Shown in pieces: positions 36,970 to 47,121 of a stretch of 64,000 bases of DNA (position 1 is its first letter; each line of letters opens with the position of its first letter). The notes under the pieces are model-generated. The model was not told the origin of the DNA. It worked only from the letters and a program-made list of their open reading frames with translations, and searched no databases. The stretch spans positions 124,001 to 188,000 of the forward strand of contig JALSIB010000029.1 in NCBI GenBank assembly GCA_026981855.1, written 5' to 3'. The stretch comes from Methylothermaceae bacterium (GTDB lineage Bacteria; Pseudomonadota; Gammaproteobacteria; Methylococcales; Methylothermaceae). The translations under genes were made by a program, and so were the position numbers.

Positions 36970-37637
36970 GTCAGCCGGCGGCGGGGGCAGGACAATGGCG
37001 TGAAGCGATCCCCCCCGTTGCAGGCGCCCTGCCGCTGGGATTTTCGAAATGGATCGGCCGCCTCCCGGGCACGGGGTTGATCGATGTCCTCCGGGCTGGC
37101 GTGTGGTGCCTGTTGTGCTTGTGGCCGTTGCCGGCGGCCCTGGATGATTATGGTTTCCGGGTCCGGCATGCGTTTTTGGCTTTCCAGCAGGATGCGATCG
37201 CCTTGACCGCCGGCATCGATTACCGTTTCAGTGACACTCTGGTAGAAGCGCTGGAGCGGGGGGTGCCCCTGACCCTGACGGTGACCACCCGCATCCGTCA
37301 GCCCCGCCGGGGGCTTTGGGACGAAACGGTGTGGCGGCGGGATCTGGATTTCCGTATTCAATATTACCCACTGTCCCAGGTATACCGGGTGGTGGACGAA
37401 ACCAATCGTTTTCAGCGCAGTTTCCCCCGGCTCGATTCGGCATTGGTGGCCTTGGGGGAATTGAACGAAATCGTTTTCACCATGGAAGAGGGTTGGGCGC
37501 CCCCCCGCTTTTCCTATGGCGAGGTGAAAGTGTGGCTCAATATCGAAAGGTTGCCCTGGGCGTTGCGCCCGATCGCCTATTTTTCTCCTGACTGGCGGCT
37601 GTCCTCCAATCCTTATCGATGGGAGATCCGGCGATGA
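36957..37637 (+). CDS. DUF4390 domain protein
   Basis: A 226-residue protein. A hydrophobic stretch (about 45-63, VWCLLCLWPLPAALDDYG) looks like a late signal peptide, so a downstream start is possible. The DUF4390 domain follows, with LTVTTRIRQPRRGLWD, RIQYYPLSQVYRVVDE and SALVALGELNEI. It is regularly encoded between rsmB and the NtrY-like kinase. The function is unknown; an envelope role is likely from the export signal. It overlaps both neighbours. Confidence 0.8.
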   Translation: MRSLSQPAAGAGQWREAIPPVAGALPLGFSKWIGRLPGTGLIDVLRAGVWCLLCLWPLPAALDDYGFRVRHAFLAFQQDAIALTAGIDYRFSDTLVEALERGVPLTLTVTTRIRQPRRGLWDETVWRRDLDFRIQYYPLSQVYRVVDETNRFQRSFPRLDSALVALGELNEIVFTMEEGWAPPRFSYGEVKVWLNIERLPWALRPIAYFSPDWRLSSNPYRWEIRR

Positions 37638-39835
37638 GGTTGCCGCTGAGTCTGTTGGTGGTCGTCCTGTTCGGAATCATCCTGGTGCCGCTGCACTTGA
37701 TGAGTTCCGCGACCCAAAAAGCTTCCGAGCTCAATCAGTGGTACTCCTGGTTACTCCTGATCAACGTCCTGGGGAGCGCATTACTGCTTGGCCTGGTCGG
37801 GGCGAACATCTGGTGGCTGATCCGGCAGTTCCGCAAGCGTGCCGCGGGCTCCCGGCTGGCGTTGCGGATGGTGTTGCTGTTCGTGTTTCTGGCGCTGACC
37901 CCGGCGTCGATCGTGTTTTACTATTCCTTTCAGTTTCTGCATCGCAGTATCGACAGCTGGTTCGACGTGGAGATTGATCAGGCCATGGAGAGCTCCCTGG
38001 AATTGGGCAAGGCGGCGCTCGACCAGCGGATGCAGGGGCTGAGGCAACGCACCTTGCGGCTGGCCGGGAAGCTGGCCGAGGTGCCGGAAGACGTCAGAGT
38101 CATCGAGTTGAACCGGTTGCGTGAACGCAGCGGGGCCTCCGAGATGACGCTGCTGACCCGCCAGGGGCGTATCATCGCCACCAGCGGCGCCGGTGTGGAT
38201 CTGATGCTGCCGAGCATGCCGGACCCTTCCATTCTGGCTCTGGCCAGGAAAAGCGGATACGTGGGGCTCGATCCCGCGCCGGGCCCTGTGGTGCGAAAAG
38301 ATGAAGAAGCCCGTTTGCAGGTCAGGGTATTGCTTCCATTGCAGCTGGAAAGCCCCGTCTTTCTGCAGGCGCTCTACCCGCTCCCTTACCGTATCAATCA
38401 GCTGGCCAGAACGGTGGAGAAGGCTTATGCCCATTATCAGCAAATGGGTTATTTACGCCGTTCGCTGAAGTTCAGTTTTTCCCTCACCCTCGCCCTGACG
38501 TTGCTCCTGAGCATGCTGGCTTCCATCTGGGCCGCCTTCCTGAGCATCCGCCGCATCGTGGCGCCGGTCAAGATGCTGGTTCAGGGAACCCGGGCGGTCG
38601 CCCAGGGAAATCTGGACCAACGGTTGCCGATTCTGCAAAAGGACGACATGGGGTTTCTGGTCAGTTCGTTCAACACCATGACCAACCGCCTGGCGCAGGC
38701 CCGGGACGAGGCCGAGCGGTCCAGGCGCCAGGTGGAGGACCAGCGGACCTATCTGGAGACGGTGCTGGGCCATCTGTCTTCCGGGGTGCTGACCTTGAGC
38801 GATCAAACCCGGCTGCGGACCGCGAATCAGGCCGCCGAGGCCATTCTGGGGGTCGATTTCGCCACCATCAGCGGCAAGCCGCTTCGCTCTCTGGCGGAAG
38901 AAAATCCGGCGTTGTCGGATCTGGTCCAGCTGATCCGCGCCCGGCTGCTGGAAAGCGAAGAGATCTGGCAGGAAGAGGTGGTCATCAAGGATCAGCAGGG
39001 ACAGAAGGTTTTGCTCTGCCGCGGCAGCCCGCTGCTGGGGGCGGACGGCCGGCGCAGTGGCGCGGTGCTGGTGTTCGACGACATCACGGCGCTGGTGCAG
39101 GCGCAAAAGTATGCCGCCTGGAGCGAAATGGCGCGGCGGCTGGCGCATGAAATCAAAAATCCCCTGACCCCGATTCAGCTCGCCGCCGAACGGCTCGAGC
39201 GCAAACTCAAACCGCAGGTGGGCCCGGAAGGGGCGGCGGTGCTGGAACGCTCGACCCATACCATCGTCCAACAGGTGGAAGCGCTCAAAACGATGGTGAA
39301 CGCTTTCTCGGAATATGCGAGGCTGCCGAAGCTTCAGCCCCAACCGGTGGATATGGGTATACTGATAGAAGAAGTGCTGGCCCTCTACCCCCCCGATGCA
39401 GGGGTGATGTTCCAGCTGGAGCTGGATTCCGGGCTGCCTGTCTTGTCGGCTGATCCGCTGCGCCTGCGCCAGGTCTTGCACAATCTGATCAAGAATGCGC
39501 TGGAGGCGGGAACGCCGCCCGTCCACGTGAAGATTTCCCTGCGCCTGGTCAAGGATGCGGGCCGGGTGGGGCTGGAGTGGGTGGTCGAAGATGACGGGCC
39601 CGGTGTGGCGCCGGAACAGGCGGAACAAATCTTCGATCCCTATGTGACGACGAAATCGAGGGGGACGGGGCTGGGGCTCGCCATCGTCAGGAAGATAATC
39701 GAGGAACACGGCGGGACGATCCGTCTTGACCGGCAATTCGGGCGGGGCGCCCGGTTCGTCATCCGCCTGCCGGTGGAATCCAGAGCGCATCCGGGAAAAT
39801 CCGGAGCGCCCAGAAATGACAGAGTAGAGACATGA
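37634..39835 (+). CDS. ntrY: NtrY-like sensor histidine kinase
   Basis: A membrane sensor kinase of 733 residues. Two N-terminal helix regions (about 1-100) enclose a periplasmic sensing segment (about 110-275), followed by another helix and a HAMP domain (about 300-360). A PAS domain and the HisKA phosphosite HEIKNPLTPIQLAAERL follow. The ATPase domain has NLIKNALEAG, DDGPGV and GTGLGLAIV. It starts with ATG overlapping the DUF4390 stop (ATGA) and overlaps ntrX in the same way. It sits beside potassium uptake genes; the signal is unknown. Confidence 0.92.
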   Translation: MRLPLSLLVVVLFGIILVPLHLMSSATQKASELNQWYSWLLLINVLGSALLLGLVGANIWWLIRQFRKRAAGSRLALRMVLLFVFLALTPASIVFYYSFQFLHRSIDSWFDVEIDQAMESSLELGKAALDQRMQGLRQRTLRLAGKLAEVPEDVRVIELNRLRERSGASEMTLLTRQGRIIATSGAGVDLMLPSMPDPSILALARKSGYVGLDPAPGPVVRKDEEARLQVRVLLPLQLESPVFLQALYPLPYRINQLARTVEKAYAHYQQMGYLRRSLKFSFSLTLALTLLLSMLASIWAAFLSIRRIVAPVKMLVQGTRAVAQGNLDQRLPILQKDDMGFLVSSFNTMTNRLAQARDEAERSRRQVEDQRTYLETVLGHLSSGVLTLSDQTRLRTANQAAEAILGVDFATISGKPLRSLAEENPALSDLVQLIRARLLESEEIWQEEVVIKDQQGQKVLLCRGSPLLGADGRRSGAVLVFDDITALVQAQKYAAWSEMARRLAHEIKNPLTPIQLAAERLERKLKPQVGPEGAAVLERSTHTIVQQVEALKTMVNAFSEYARLPKLQPQPVDMGILIEEVLALYPPDAGVMFQLELDSGLPVLSADPLRLRQVLHNLIKNALEAGTPPVHVKISLRLVKDAGRVGLEWVVEDDGPGVAPEQAEQIFDPYVTTKSRGTGLGLAIVRKIIEEHGGTIRLDRQFGRGARFVIRLPVESRAHPGKSGAPRNDRVET

Positions 39836-41187
39836 ACGACAAGACGACGATATTGGTTGTGGACGACGAACCGGATATCTGCCAGTTGGTGCAGGATATT
39901 CTCGAGGACGAGGGATTCCAGGTGTTGACCGCCGCCAATGGTGCCGAGGCGCGGGAATATTGGCAATATGAACATCCCGATCTGGTGTTGCTGGATATCT
40001 GGATGCCGGACGTGGACGGGGTCAGCCTGCTCAAGGAATGGAACGAAGGCGGAATGGGCAGCCCCGTCATCATGATGTCCGGCCATGGAACGGTGGAGAC
40101 GGCGGTCGAGGCTACCCGGCTGGGGGCTTTCGACTATCTGGAAAAACCCCTCTCCATGGCCAAGCTGCTTTCCACCGTGGAAAGAGCCCTGGAGTCCTCA
40201 CGGGCCGGGCGTGGCGGGTCGGCTCAGGCGGAGTCGGTCCATATCGAGCCCGTCGGCAAGAGCGCGGCGATGGAGCGCCTGCGCGATCAGGTCAAAAGGC
40301 TGGCGCAATACGATACCCGCGTTTTGTTCGTCGGCGAACCGGGGACCGGCAAGGAGACCTTCGCCCGTTACCTGCACAAGCACAGCCACCGCCGCGAGGG
40401 GCCTTTCGTCCCGGTGGCGCTTGGTACCATCGCGCCGGAATATTCGGCGGTGGAATTTTTCGGCAAGGAAGAGGGTGACAGCATCCACCGGGGGTTGCTC
40501 GAACAAGCCACCGGGGGCACCTTGTTCCTGGACGAGGTGGGAGACATGGATACCGAGACCCAGCTGCGCCTGGTGAGCGCCCTGGAATCCAAGACGTTTC
40601 TCCGGGTCGGCGGAAGCCGGCAGGTGGAGGTGGACGTGCGGGTGCTGGCCTCGACCCGGCGCAACCTGGAGGAAGAGGTGAAGGCGGGGCGTTTCCGCAA
40701 GGATTTGTATTACCTGCTCAATGAGGTCTCGCTTCCCATTCCCGCCTTGCGGCAGCACAGCGAAGACGTTCCGGAGTTGCTGAATTTCTACGTCGATTAT
40801 TTCGTTACGGGGGAAAAACTGGCGTTTCGGCGTTTTCCGGTGGCAGTGCAGAATTTTCTCCGCAACTATGCCTGGCCCGGCAATGTCCGCGAGCTGAAGA
40901 ACCTGGTGCATCGGCTGCTGATTCTCGGCAGTGGCGAAGAAGTGGAACTGGACGAAGTGAAGACCGCCCTGGGGGAAATCATCACCAAGGAATCGGTCGA
41001 TGCGCCCGAGTTCTACGATCTGCCCCTGAAGGAGGCCCGCGAGCGTTTCGAGAAAGCCTATCTGGAATATCACCTCGACCGCCACGGCGGCAGCGTCGCC
41101 CGCCTGTCCCAGGCGATCGGGATGGAACGCACCCATCTGTACCGCAAGCTGCATTCTTTGGGAATCAAGTTCAAGGACAAACGCTGA
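39832..41187 (+). CDS. ntrX: NtrX-like response regulator lacking GAFTGA
   Basis: A 451-residue partner of NtrY. The receiver domain (1-120) has the phosphoacceptor Asp in LVLLDIWMPD and LEKPLSMAKL. The AAA+ domain (about 140-370) keeps Walker A GEPGTGKE and Walker B GGTLFLDEVGD. The sigma-54-contacting GAFTGA loop is replaced by GKEEGDSIHRG. The C-terminal Fis-type helix-turn-helix is GSVARLSQAIGMERTHLYRK. Loss of GAFTGA is known in NtrX proteins and argues for action independent of sigma-54. Confidence 0.9.
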   Translation: MNDKTTILVVDDEPDICQLVQDILEDEGFQVLTAANGAEAREYWQYEHPDLVLLDIWMPDVDGVSLLKEWNEGGMGSPVIMMSGHGTVETAVEATRLGAFDYLEKPLSMAKLLSTVERALESSRAGRGGSAQAESVHIEPVGKSAAMERLRDQVKRLAQYDTRVLFVGEPGTGKETFARYLHKHSHRREGPFVPVALGTIAPEYSAVEFFGKEEGDSIHRGLLEQATGGTLFLDEVGDMDTETQLRLVSALESKTFLRVGGSRQVEVDVRVLASTRRNLEEEVKAGRFRKDLYYLLNEVSLPIPALRQHSEDVPELLNFYVDYFVTGEKLAFRRFPVAVQNFLRNYAWPGNVRELKNLVHRLLILGSGEEVELDEVKTALGEIITKESVDAPEFYDLPLKEARERFEKAYLEYHLDRHGGSVARLSQAIGMERTHLYRKLHSLGIKFKDKR

Positions 41188-42563
41188 TGAAAATCCTGGT
41201 GTTGGGCGCGGGCCGGGTCGGAACCAGTGTGGTCAGCAATCTCGCCCAGGAATCCTACGACGTGGTGGTGGTCGATACCGACCCCGAGATCCTCCGGGAT
41301 CTGCGTGACCGCTTCGACATCGCCACGGTGATGGGCAATGCCGCCCACCCCCCCGTCCTGGAAAAGGCCGGGGCGGCCGGGGCCGACCTGGTGGTGGCGG
41401 TGACCAGCGACGACGAGACCAACATGCTGGCCTGCCAGATTTCCCATACCTTGTACCAGGTGCCGAAGAAAATCGCCCGCATCAGGGCGATCGAGTATAC
41501 CCAACATCCCGGAATGTTCGGGCCCGGTGGCGTGGCGGTGGACGTGGTGATCAGCCCGGAGCAGATCATCAGCGACTTCATCAGCGGCTTGCTGGCCTAT
41601 CCCGGCGCTTCGCAGGTGCTGGATTTCGCCGATGGCCGGGTGCGCCTGGTTTCGGTACGGGCGATAAAGGGAGGCCCCCTGGTGACCCATCCCATTCGCG
41701 AGCTGCATCAGCACATGCCCCGGGTGCATGCCCGGATCACCGCCGTGTTCCGTCAGGGGCGGGCCATCGTCCCTACCGGAGACATGATCATCGAGCCCGG
41801 TGACGAGGTGTTTTTCGTCACCTCGCGGGAGGAAATCAAGGCCGTCATGGGCGAACTGCGGGGGTGGGACCGGCCCTACAAGCGGATCATGTTCGCCGGT
41901 GGGGGGCATATCGGCAAGCGGGTCGCCAAGGCCCTGGAACACCGGTTTCAGGTGAAAATGATCGAGAAGGATCCCGCCCGGGCGCGCAAGGTGGCGGAGG
42001 ATCTGGACAATACGGTGGTGTTGGTGGGGGATGCCGCCGACCGCGACCTGCTGCTCAACGAGAACATCGAAAACGTGGATGTCTTTTGCGCCATCACCAA
42101 TGATGACGAGGCCAACATTCTTTCCGCCATGCTGGCCAAAAAACTGGGGGCGCGGCGGGTGATCAGCCTGATCAACCGGCCGGCTTACGCCGACCTGGTC
42201 GAGCGCAATCTGGTGGATCTGGTGATATCGCCGCAGGAGGCGACCATCGGCAGTCTGCTGCGGCATGTGCGCAGGGGGGACGTGGTGCAGGTCCATTCGC
42301 TTCGCCGCGGCGCCTCCGAGGCCATCGAGGCCGTGGCCCACGGTTGTCCCGGCAGGTCCAGGGTGGTGGGGCGGACCATAGAAAAGCTCAAGCTGCCGCC
42401 GGGGGTGGTGCCGGGCGTTTTGGTCCGGGGCAAGGAAGTGATCCAGGCTCACCACGACACCCGCATCGAGGAGGACGATCACATCATCATGTTTCTGCTC
42501 GACAAAAAACTGATTCCGGCGGTGGAAAAGCTGTTCGCCCCGTTGCCGGCGAGGGCCGCCTGA
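41187..42563 (+). CDS. trkA: Trk potassium uptake regulator TrkA
   Basis: A peripheral NAD(H)-binding protein that gates TrkH. It has 458 residues in two repeated halves, each an RCK-N Rossmann domain plus an RCK-C domain. The first begins KILVLGAGRVGTSV and the second IMFAGGGHIGKRVAK (about residue 234). The start shares one base with the ntrX stop. Confidence 0.96.
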   Translation: MKILVLGAGRVGTSVVSNLAQESYDVVVVDTDPEILRDLRDRFDIATVMGNAAHPPVLEKAGAAGADLVVAVTSDDETNMLACQISHTLYQVPKKIARIRAIEYTQHPGMFGPGGVAVDVVISPEQIISDFISGLLAYPGASQVLDFADGRVRLVSVRAIKGGPLVTHPIRELHQHMPRVHARITAVFRQGRAIVPTGDMIIEPGDEVFFVTSREEIKAVMGELRGWDRPYKRIMFAGGGHIGKRVAKALEHRFQVKMIEKDPARARKVAEDLDNTVVLVGDAADRDLLLNENIENVDVFCAITNDDEANILSAMLAKKLGARRVISLINRPAYADLVERNLVDLVISPQEATIGSLLRHVRRGDVVQVHSLRRGASEAIEAVAHGCPGRSRVVGRTIEKLKLPPGVVPGVLVRGKEVIQAHHDTRIEEDDHIIMFLLDKKLIPAVEKLFAPLPARAA

Positions 42564-42565
42564 TT

Positions 42566-44026
42566 TTGCGAAGCGTGGTTCAGGTTCAGGTAGTGCTGCG
42601 GATCACCGGCGCCCTGTCGGGGTTCTTCAGTTTCACCATGTTGCCTCCTCTGTTGATATCGTGGTTTTATCACGACGGCGCCCATGTGCCGTTCCTGATC
42701 GCTTTCGTCCTGATTCTGCTGGCGGGGCTGGCGTTGTGGTTCCCTTTCCGTCACGCCAATCGTGAACTCCGGGTGCGCGACGGGTTCCTGGTGGTGGCCC
42801 TGTTCTGGGTGATCCTGGGGTTGACCGGCGCGGTGCCTTTCACCTTGTCGGAAAATCCACACATGTCGGTGACCGACGCCGTGTTCGAGTCCATTTCCGG
42901 CCTCACCACCACGGGGGCCACGGTGATTTCCGGTCTCGACCATTTGCCGCCGTCGATCCTCTATTATCGCCAGCAGCTGCAATGGCTGGGGGGGATGGGA
43001 ATCGTGGTGCTGGCGGTGGCGGTGTTGCCATTGTTGCGGGTCGGGGGGATGCAGCTGTACCGGGCCGAGACGCCGGGCCCGATGAAGGACAGCAAGCTGA
43101 CGCCGCGGATCGCCGAGACCGCCAAGGCGCTTTGGGGGGTCTATCTGGGCCTGACCATCCTCTGTGGTCTCAGTTACTGGGCGGCGGGCATGTCGCCGTT
43201 CGACGCCCTGGGCCACGCCTTCTCCACCATCGCCATCGGTGGTTTTTCCACCCATGATCAAAGCATCGGCTTTTTTCACAACCCGGTCATCGAACTGATC
43301 GCCACGTTGTTCATGCTGATCGCCGGGATCAATTTCGCCCTCCATTTCGAGATCCTGCGCCATCATCGGCCGGGCATCTACCGTCTGGACAGCGAGGTTC
43401 GCGCCTATCTGGGATTGTTGTCCATATTGGTTTTGCTGCTTTGTGGCTACCTTTGGTGGCAGGTGGAGATGAAACCCGTCGAGGCCATCCGGCAGGGATT
43501 GTTTCAGACGGTTTCCTTCATGACCACGACCGGCTTTACCAGCAGTGATTATACTGGCTGGCCGCCTTTCGCCCAGGTGTTGTTGATTCTCGGTGCATTC
43601 ATCGGCGGATGTGCCGGTTCCACCGCCGGTGGAATCAAGGTGATCCGGGTGGTGTTGCTGTACAAGCAGGGGGTGCGGGAAATTCTGCGGCTGATTCATC
43701 CGCAGGCGGAAATCCCGGTCAAGGTGGGCCGGATTCCGGTCCCTCCCCGGGTGGTGGAGGCGGTGTGGGGGTTCTTCTCTCTGTACGTGGTGTCGTTCGC
43801 TGTCATCATGGTGTTGATGATGGCGGCGGGGCTGGATCAGGTCACCGCTTTCGCCGCCGTGGCGGCCACGTTGAACAATCTCGGGCCCGGCCTTGGGGAG
43901 GTGGCGGCAGGTTTCATGACCATGCCCGATACGGTGAAATGGCTGGCGGGTTTCGCCATGTTGCTGGGACGTTTGGAAATCTTCACCTTGCTCGTCCTGC
44001 TGGCGCCGGCTTACTGGAAAAGTTGA
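42566..44026 (+). CDS. trkH: Trk potassium uptake channel TrkH
   Basis: Membrane potassium channel/transporter, 486 residues. It is built from four helix-pore-helix repeats with selectivity-filter segments such as SGLTTTGATV, FSTIAIGGFST, TTTGFTSSDY and LNNLGPGLG. I used the TTG at 42566 (GAGG about 11 bases upstream); a GTG at 42575 fits equally well. It directly follows trkA, giving a complete ntrYX-trkAH unit. Confidence 0.93.
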   Translation: MRSVVQVQVVLRITGALSGFFSFTMLPPLLISWFYHDGAHVPFLIAFVLILLAGLALWFPFRHANRELRVRDGFLVVALFWVILGLTGAVPFTLSENPHMSVTDAVFESISGLTTTGATVISGLDHLPPSILYYRQQLQWLGGMGIVVLAVAVLPLLRVGGMQLYRAETPGPMKDSKLTPRIAETAKALWGVYLGLTILCGLSYWAAGMSPFDALGHAFSTIAIGGFSTHDQSIGFFHNPVIELIATLFMLIAGINFALHFEILRHHRPGIYRLDSEVRAYLGLLSILVLLLCGYLWWQVEMKPVEAIRQGLFQTVSFMTTTGFTSSDYTGWPPFAQVLLILGAFIGGCAGSTAGGIKVIRVVLLYKQGVREILRLIHPQAEIPVKVGRIPVPPRVVEAVWGFFSLYVVSFAVIMVLMMAAGLDQVTAFAAVAATLNNLGPGLGEVAAGFMTMPDTVKWLAGFAMLLGRLEIFTLLVLLAPAYWKS

Positions 44027-44028
44027 AC

Positions 44029-44613
44029 ATGGGAAGCGATCTCAGGGTCAAATGGGACCGGATCCATAGCGGTGGCGATTGGCCGAACCCGGCGAGGGTG
44101 CTGACCGACTTCGCTCATTTGCTGCCATCGCGGGGAAAAGCGCTGGAAGTGGCCTGCGGTCTGGGTTCCAATGCGTTGTTTCTGGCCCGGCGGGGGATGA
44201 GTGTGGAGGCGCTGGATCTTTCGCCGGTGGCCATCTCCAGATTGCGGGAAAGGAGCGGGGGCCTGGATTTGGCGGCGCGGGTGTGTGACGTCACTTCGTG
44301 GGCGTGGCCGCGGGAGGCGTATGAGGTCATCGTTGTCAGCCGTTTTCTGGATCGAGCCCTGTGCCCGAAAATCCAATCCGCGCTGAAGCCGGGTGGTTTG
44401 TTGTACTATCAGACTTTCGTCAAGGAGAAAGTCTCGGCCAGGGGGCCTTCCAATCCGGATTTTCTCCTGGATGTCAATGAGTTGCTGCGCCTGTTCCAGG
44501 GGCTGATCGTCAGGGCCTTCCGGGAAGAGGGAGGTCTGGGGGATGTGAGCCTGGGATGGCGCGACGAAGCCTGTTTGGTCGGTCAAAAAAACTGGAGGAA
44601 ATGCCATGAGTGA
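44029..44613 (+). CDS. class I SAM-dependent methyltransferase
   Basis: A 194-residue methyltransferase. SAM motif I is ALEVACGLGSNALFLA (about 38-53), then VEALDLSPVAISRL. The middle VCDVTSW and VVSRFLDR take the place of motif II. It resembles TehB/TPMT-like small-molecule methyltransferases, but I cannot name the substrate. It starts 2 bases after trkH and overlaps the rhodanese gene by 8 bases. Confidence 0.8.
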   Translation: MGSDLRVKWDRIHSGGDWPNPARVLTDFAHLLPSRGKALEVACGLGSNALFLARRGMSVEALDLSPVAISRLRERSGGLDLAARVCDVTSWAWPREAYEVIVVSRFLDRALCPKIQSALKPGGLLYYQTFVKEKVSARGPSNPDFLLDVNELLRLFQGLIVRAFREEGGLGDVSLGWRDEACLVGQKNWRKCHE

Positions 44614-45010
44614 ATCCCGGATTCTCAATTTGAAACCCCCCGCCGCCTGGCAATTCATGCAGGAACATCCCGGCGCCGTGTTGATCGATGTCCGCACCAC
44701 CTGCGAGCACTTGTTCGTCGGTCACCCCCCTGGCGCGATTCTCATTCCCTGGAAGGATGGTCTGCCGATGCAGCCACATCCGGATTTCGCCGGCGCGGTC
44801 AGGGAGATGGTGCCGGACCCCGCCACGCCCATCCTGTTCCTGTGCCGCAGCGGTCACAGGTCCATGGAGGCGGCCAAAACCATGGCGGAGGAAGGGTACC
44901 GGACCCTGGTCAATATCGATGAGGGTTTCGAAGGGCCTTTGGACGAAAACAAACATCGTAGTACACTGGGAGGTTGGCGTTTCCATGGTCTTCCGTGGGA
45001 ACAGCAATGA
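44606..45010 (+). CDS. rhodanese-like domain protein
   Basis: A 134-residue single rhodanese domain, soluble. The start of the domain is [20 protein letters not shown]. The active-site loop is CRSGHRS with the catalytic Cys. It may serve in sulfur transfer, or as a partner of the upstream methyltransferase with which it overlaps. No export signal is visible. Confidence 0.88.
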   Translation: MSESRILNLKPPAAWQFMQEHPGAVLIDVRTTCEHLFVGHPPGAILIPWKDGLPMQPHPDFAGAVREMVPDPATPILFLCRSGHRSMEAAKTMAEEGYRTLVNIDEGFEGPLDENKHRSTLGGWRFHGLPWEQQ

Positions 45011-45127
45011 GCTTCAGTGTCCGGTATAAGGACGGGAAGTGATCTTCCGCCGCCGGGCTGGATGATGTCCAGCCGTTCCATGCCGCTGGGGTGAGCCGTT
45101 TCAATCATTTTCAGGAGTATTTCAGTC

Positions 45128-46945
45128 TTGACCCAGAATATCCGCAATATCGCCATCATCGCCCACGTGGACCACGGCAAAACGACCCTGGTGGACAAGC
45201 TGCTGCAGCAGTCGGGCGTCTTTGCCGAGCACGAAAAACCGACCGAACGGGTAATGGATTCCAACGACCTCGAGCGGGAGCGGGGCATCACCATTCTGGC
45301 CAAGAATACTTCCCTCAAATGGCGAGAGCACCGGATCAACATCGTCGACACGCCGGGCCATGCCGATTTCGGTGGCGAGGTTGAACGGATCCTGTCGATG
45401 GTGGATTCGGTGTTGCTGCTGGTCGATGCGGTGGAGGGGCCCATGCCCCAGACCCGCTTCGTGACCCAGAAGGCCCTGGCGAAAGGGCTCAAACCCATTG
45501 TGGTGATCAACAAGATCGACCGTCCCGGTGCGCGCCCAGACTGGGTGCTCGATCAGACTTTCGATCTGTTCGACCGGCTCGGCGCCAGTGACGAACAGCT
45601 CGATTTTCCCGTCATCTACGCTTCCGCCCTCAAGGGATACGCCGGTCTCGATCAGGAGGTCGCCGGCGGCGACATGACGCCCCTGTTCGAGGCGGTGGTC
45701 GAGCATGTTCCGCCACCGCCGGTGGACGAGGAAGGTGCCTTGCAACTGCAGGTCACCAGCCTGGATTACAATTCCTATGTCGGCGTCATCGGGGTGGGCA
45801 GGATCCAACGGGGACGACTGAAGCGCAATCAGCAGGTGACGGTGGTGGACAGGGAAGGCCGCAGCCGGAGCGCCAAGGTGGCGCAGGTTTTCGGTTTCGA
45901 GGGGCTGAACCGGATCGAGGTGGAAAGCGCGGGCGCGGGAGACATCGTCGCCTTCTGCGGCATCGATCCCCTCGACATCTCCGACACCCTCTGCGACCCG
46001 GTCAGGGTCGAAGGATTGCCGCCACTGACCGTGGATGAACCCACCGTCAGCATGACCTTCCAGGTCAATACCTCGCCTTTCGCCGGGCGGGAAGGCAAGT
46101 TTCTCACTTCCCGCCATCTGCGCGAACGTTTGCTCAAGGAGCTGCGGCATAATGTTGCCCTGCGGGTGGAGGAAGGCGAGGATCCTGACAAGTTCCGGGT
46201 TTCGGGGCGCGGCGCGCTGCATCTGTCGATCCTCATCGAAACCATGCGCCGGGAAGGCTATGAGCTGGCGGTCTCGAGGCCGGAGGTCATTTTGAAGGAA
46301 GTCGACGGCGAACTGTGCGAGCCCTACGAGCGCGTCACCCTGGAGGTGGACGAGGCGCATCAGGGGACGGTGATGGAGAATCTGGGCACCCGCAAGGGCG
46401 AATTACAGGATATGGCCATGGACGGCCAGGGACGGGTCAGGCTGGAGTATCTTATTCCGTCGCGGGGGTTGATCGGCTTTCAGACCGAATTTCTCTCGGC
46501 GACCTCGGGCTCCGGGCTGTTCTATCATGTATTCGATCACTATGGCCCCATCAAGCCGGGCGATATCGGACGCCGCATCAACGGCGTGTTGATTTCCAAC
46601 ACCGCGGGCAAGGCGCTGGCGTTCGCCCTGTTCAATCTGCAGGAGCGGGGGCGGCTGTTCGTCGGCCATGGCGACGAGGTGTATGAAGGCATGATCGTCG
46701 GAATCCATTCGCGCAGCAACGATCTGGTGGTCAATCCCACCAAGGCCAAGCAGTTGACCAATATCCGCGCCGCCGGCAACGACGACAACCTGCTGCTGAC
46801 GCCGCCGATCCGTTTCAGCCTCGAACAGGCGTTGGAATTCATCGACGAGGACGAATTGGTGGAGGTGACGCCCGACGCCATCCGCTTGCGCAAGCGTTTC
46901 CTCAAAGAGCACGAGCGCAAGCGCGCCATGCGGGCGGCTGGCTGA
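45128..46945 (+). CDS. typA: ribosome-associated GTPase TypA/BipA
   Basis: A translational GTPase that helps 50S assembly and stress growth. It has 605 residues. G1 is [10 protein letters not shown] (about 12-21), the switch includes [13 protein letters not shown]3 is DTPGHADF and G4 is NKIDRP. Domains II, III and V and the TypA C-terminal domain follow. It starts at a TTG (45128) with AGGAG upstream. It is a single gene between the rhodanese and the his operon. Confidence 0.95.
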   Translation: MTQNIRNIAIIAHVDHGKTTLVDKLLQQSGVFAEHEKPTERVMDSNDLERERGITILAKNTSLKWREHRINIVDTPGHADFGGEVERILSMVDSVLLLVDAVEGPMPQTRFVTQKALAKGLKPIVVINKIDRPGARPDWVLDQTFDLFDRLGASDEQLDFPVIYASALKGYAGLDQEVAGGDMTPLFEAVVEHVPPPPVDEEGALQLQVTSLDYNSYVGVIGVGRIQRGRLKRNQQVTVVDREGRSRSAKVAQVFGFEGLNRIEVESAGAGDIVAFCGIDPLDISDTLCDPVRVEGLPPLTVDEPTVSMTFQVNTSPFAGREGKFLTSRHLRERLLKELRHNVALRVEEGEDPDKFRVSGRGALHLSILIETMRREGYELAVSRPEVILKEVDGELCEPYERVTLEVDEAHQGTVMENLGTRKGELQDMAMDGQGRVRLEYLIPSRGLIGFQTEFLSATSGSGLFYHVFDHYGPIKPGDIGRRINGVLISNTAGKALAFALFNLQERGRLFVGHGDEVYEGMIVGIHSRSNDLVVNPTKAKQLTNIRAAGNDDNLLLTPPIRFSLEQALEFIDEDELVEVTPDAIRLRKRFLKEHERKRAMRAAG

Positions 46946-47063
46946 AAAACAGGCTCCACGCCGGTCTCCCTGCCGGCGAGGCTTTCGAATCGGATCACCT
47001 GTCTCTTGGGCCGATGCGTTACCTGTTTGAATGACGTGGCCCTGCCCGCTCAGGGCCTGCGCT

Positions 47064-47092
47064 TTCATCGCTGCGGTCAGGCAGGGTATGAT
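47064..47092 (+). promoter_or_regulatory. candidate promoter of the his-tat gene run
   Basis: TTCATC (47064-47069), a 17-base spacer and TATGAT (47087-47092), ending 29 bases before hisB. Upstream of it, a hairpin CGCCGG / CCGGCG (46959-46978) may end typA. No leader peptide with a run of His codons was seen. Confidence 0.45.
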
Positions 47093-47121
47093 AAGGATTT
47101 TTCACCGAAGACCACGAACCC

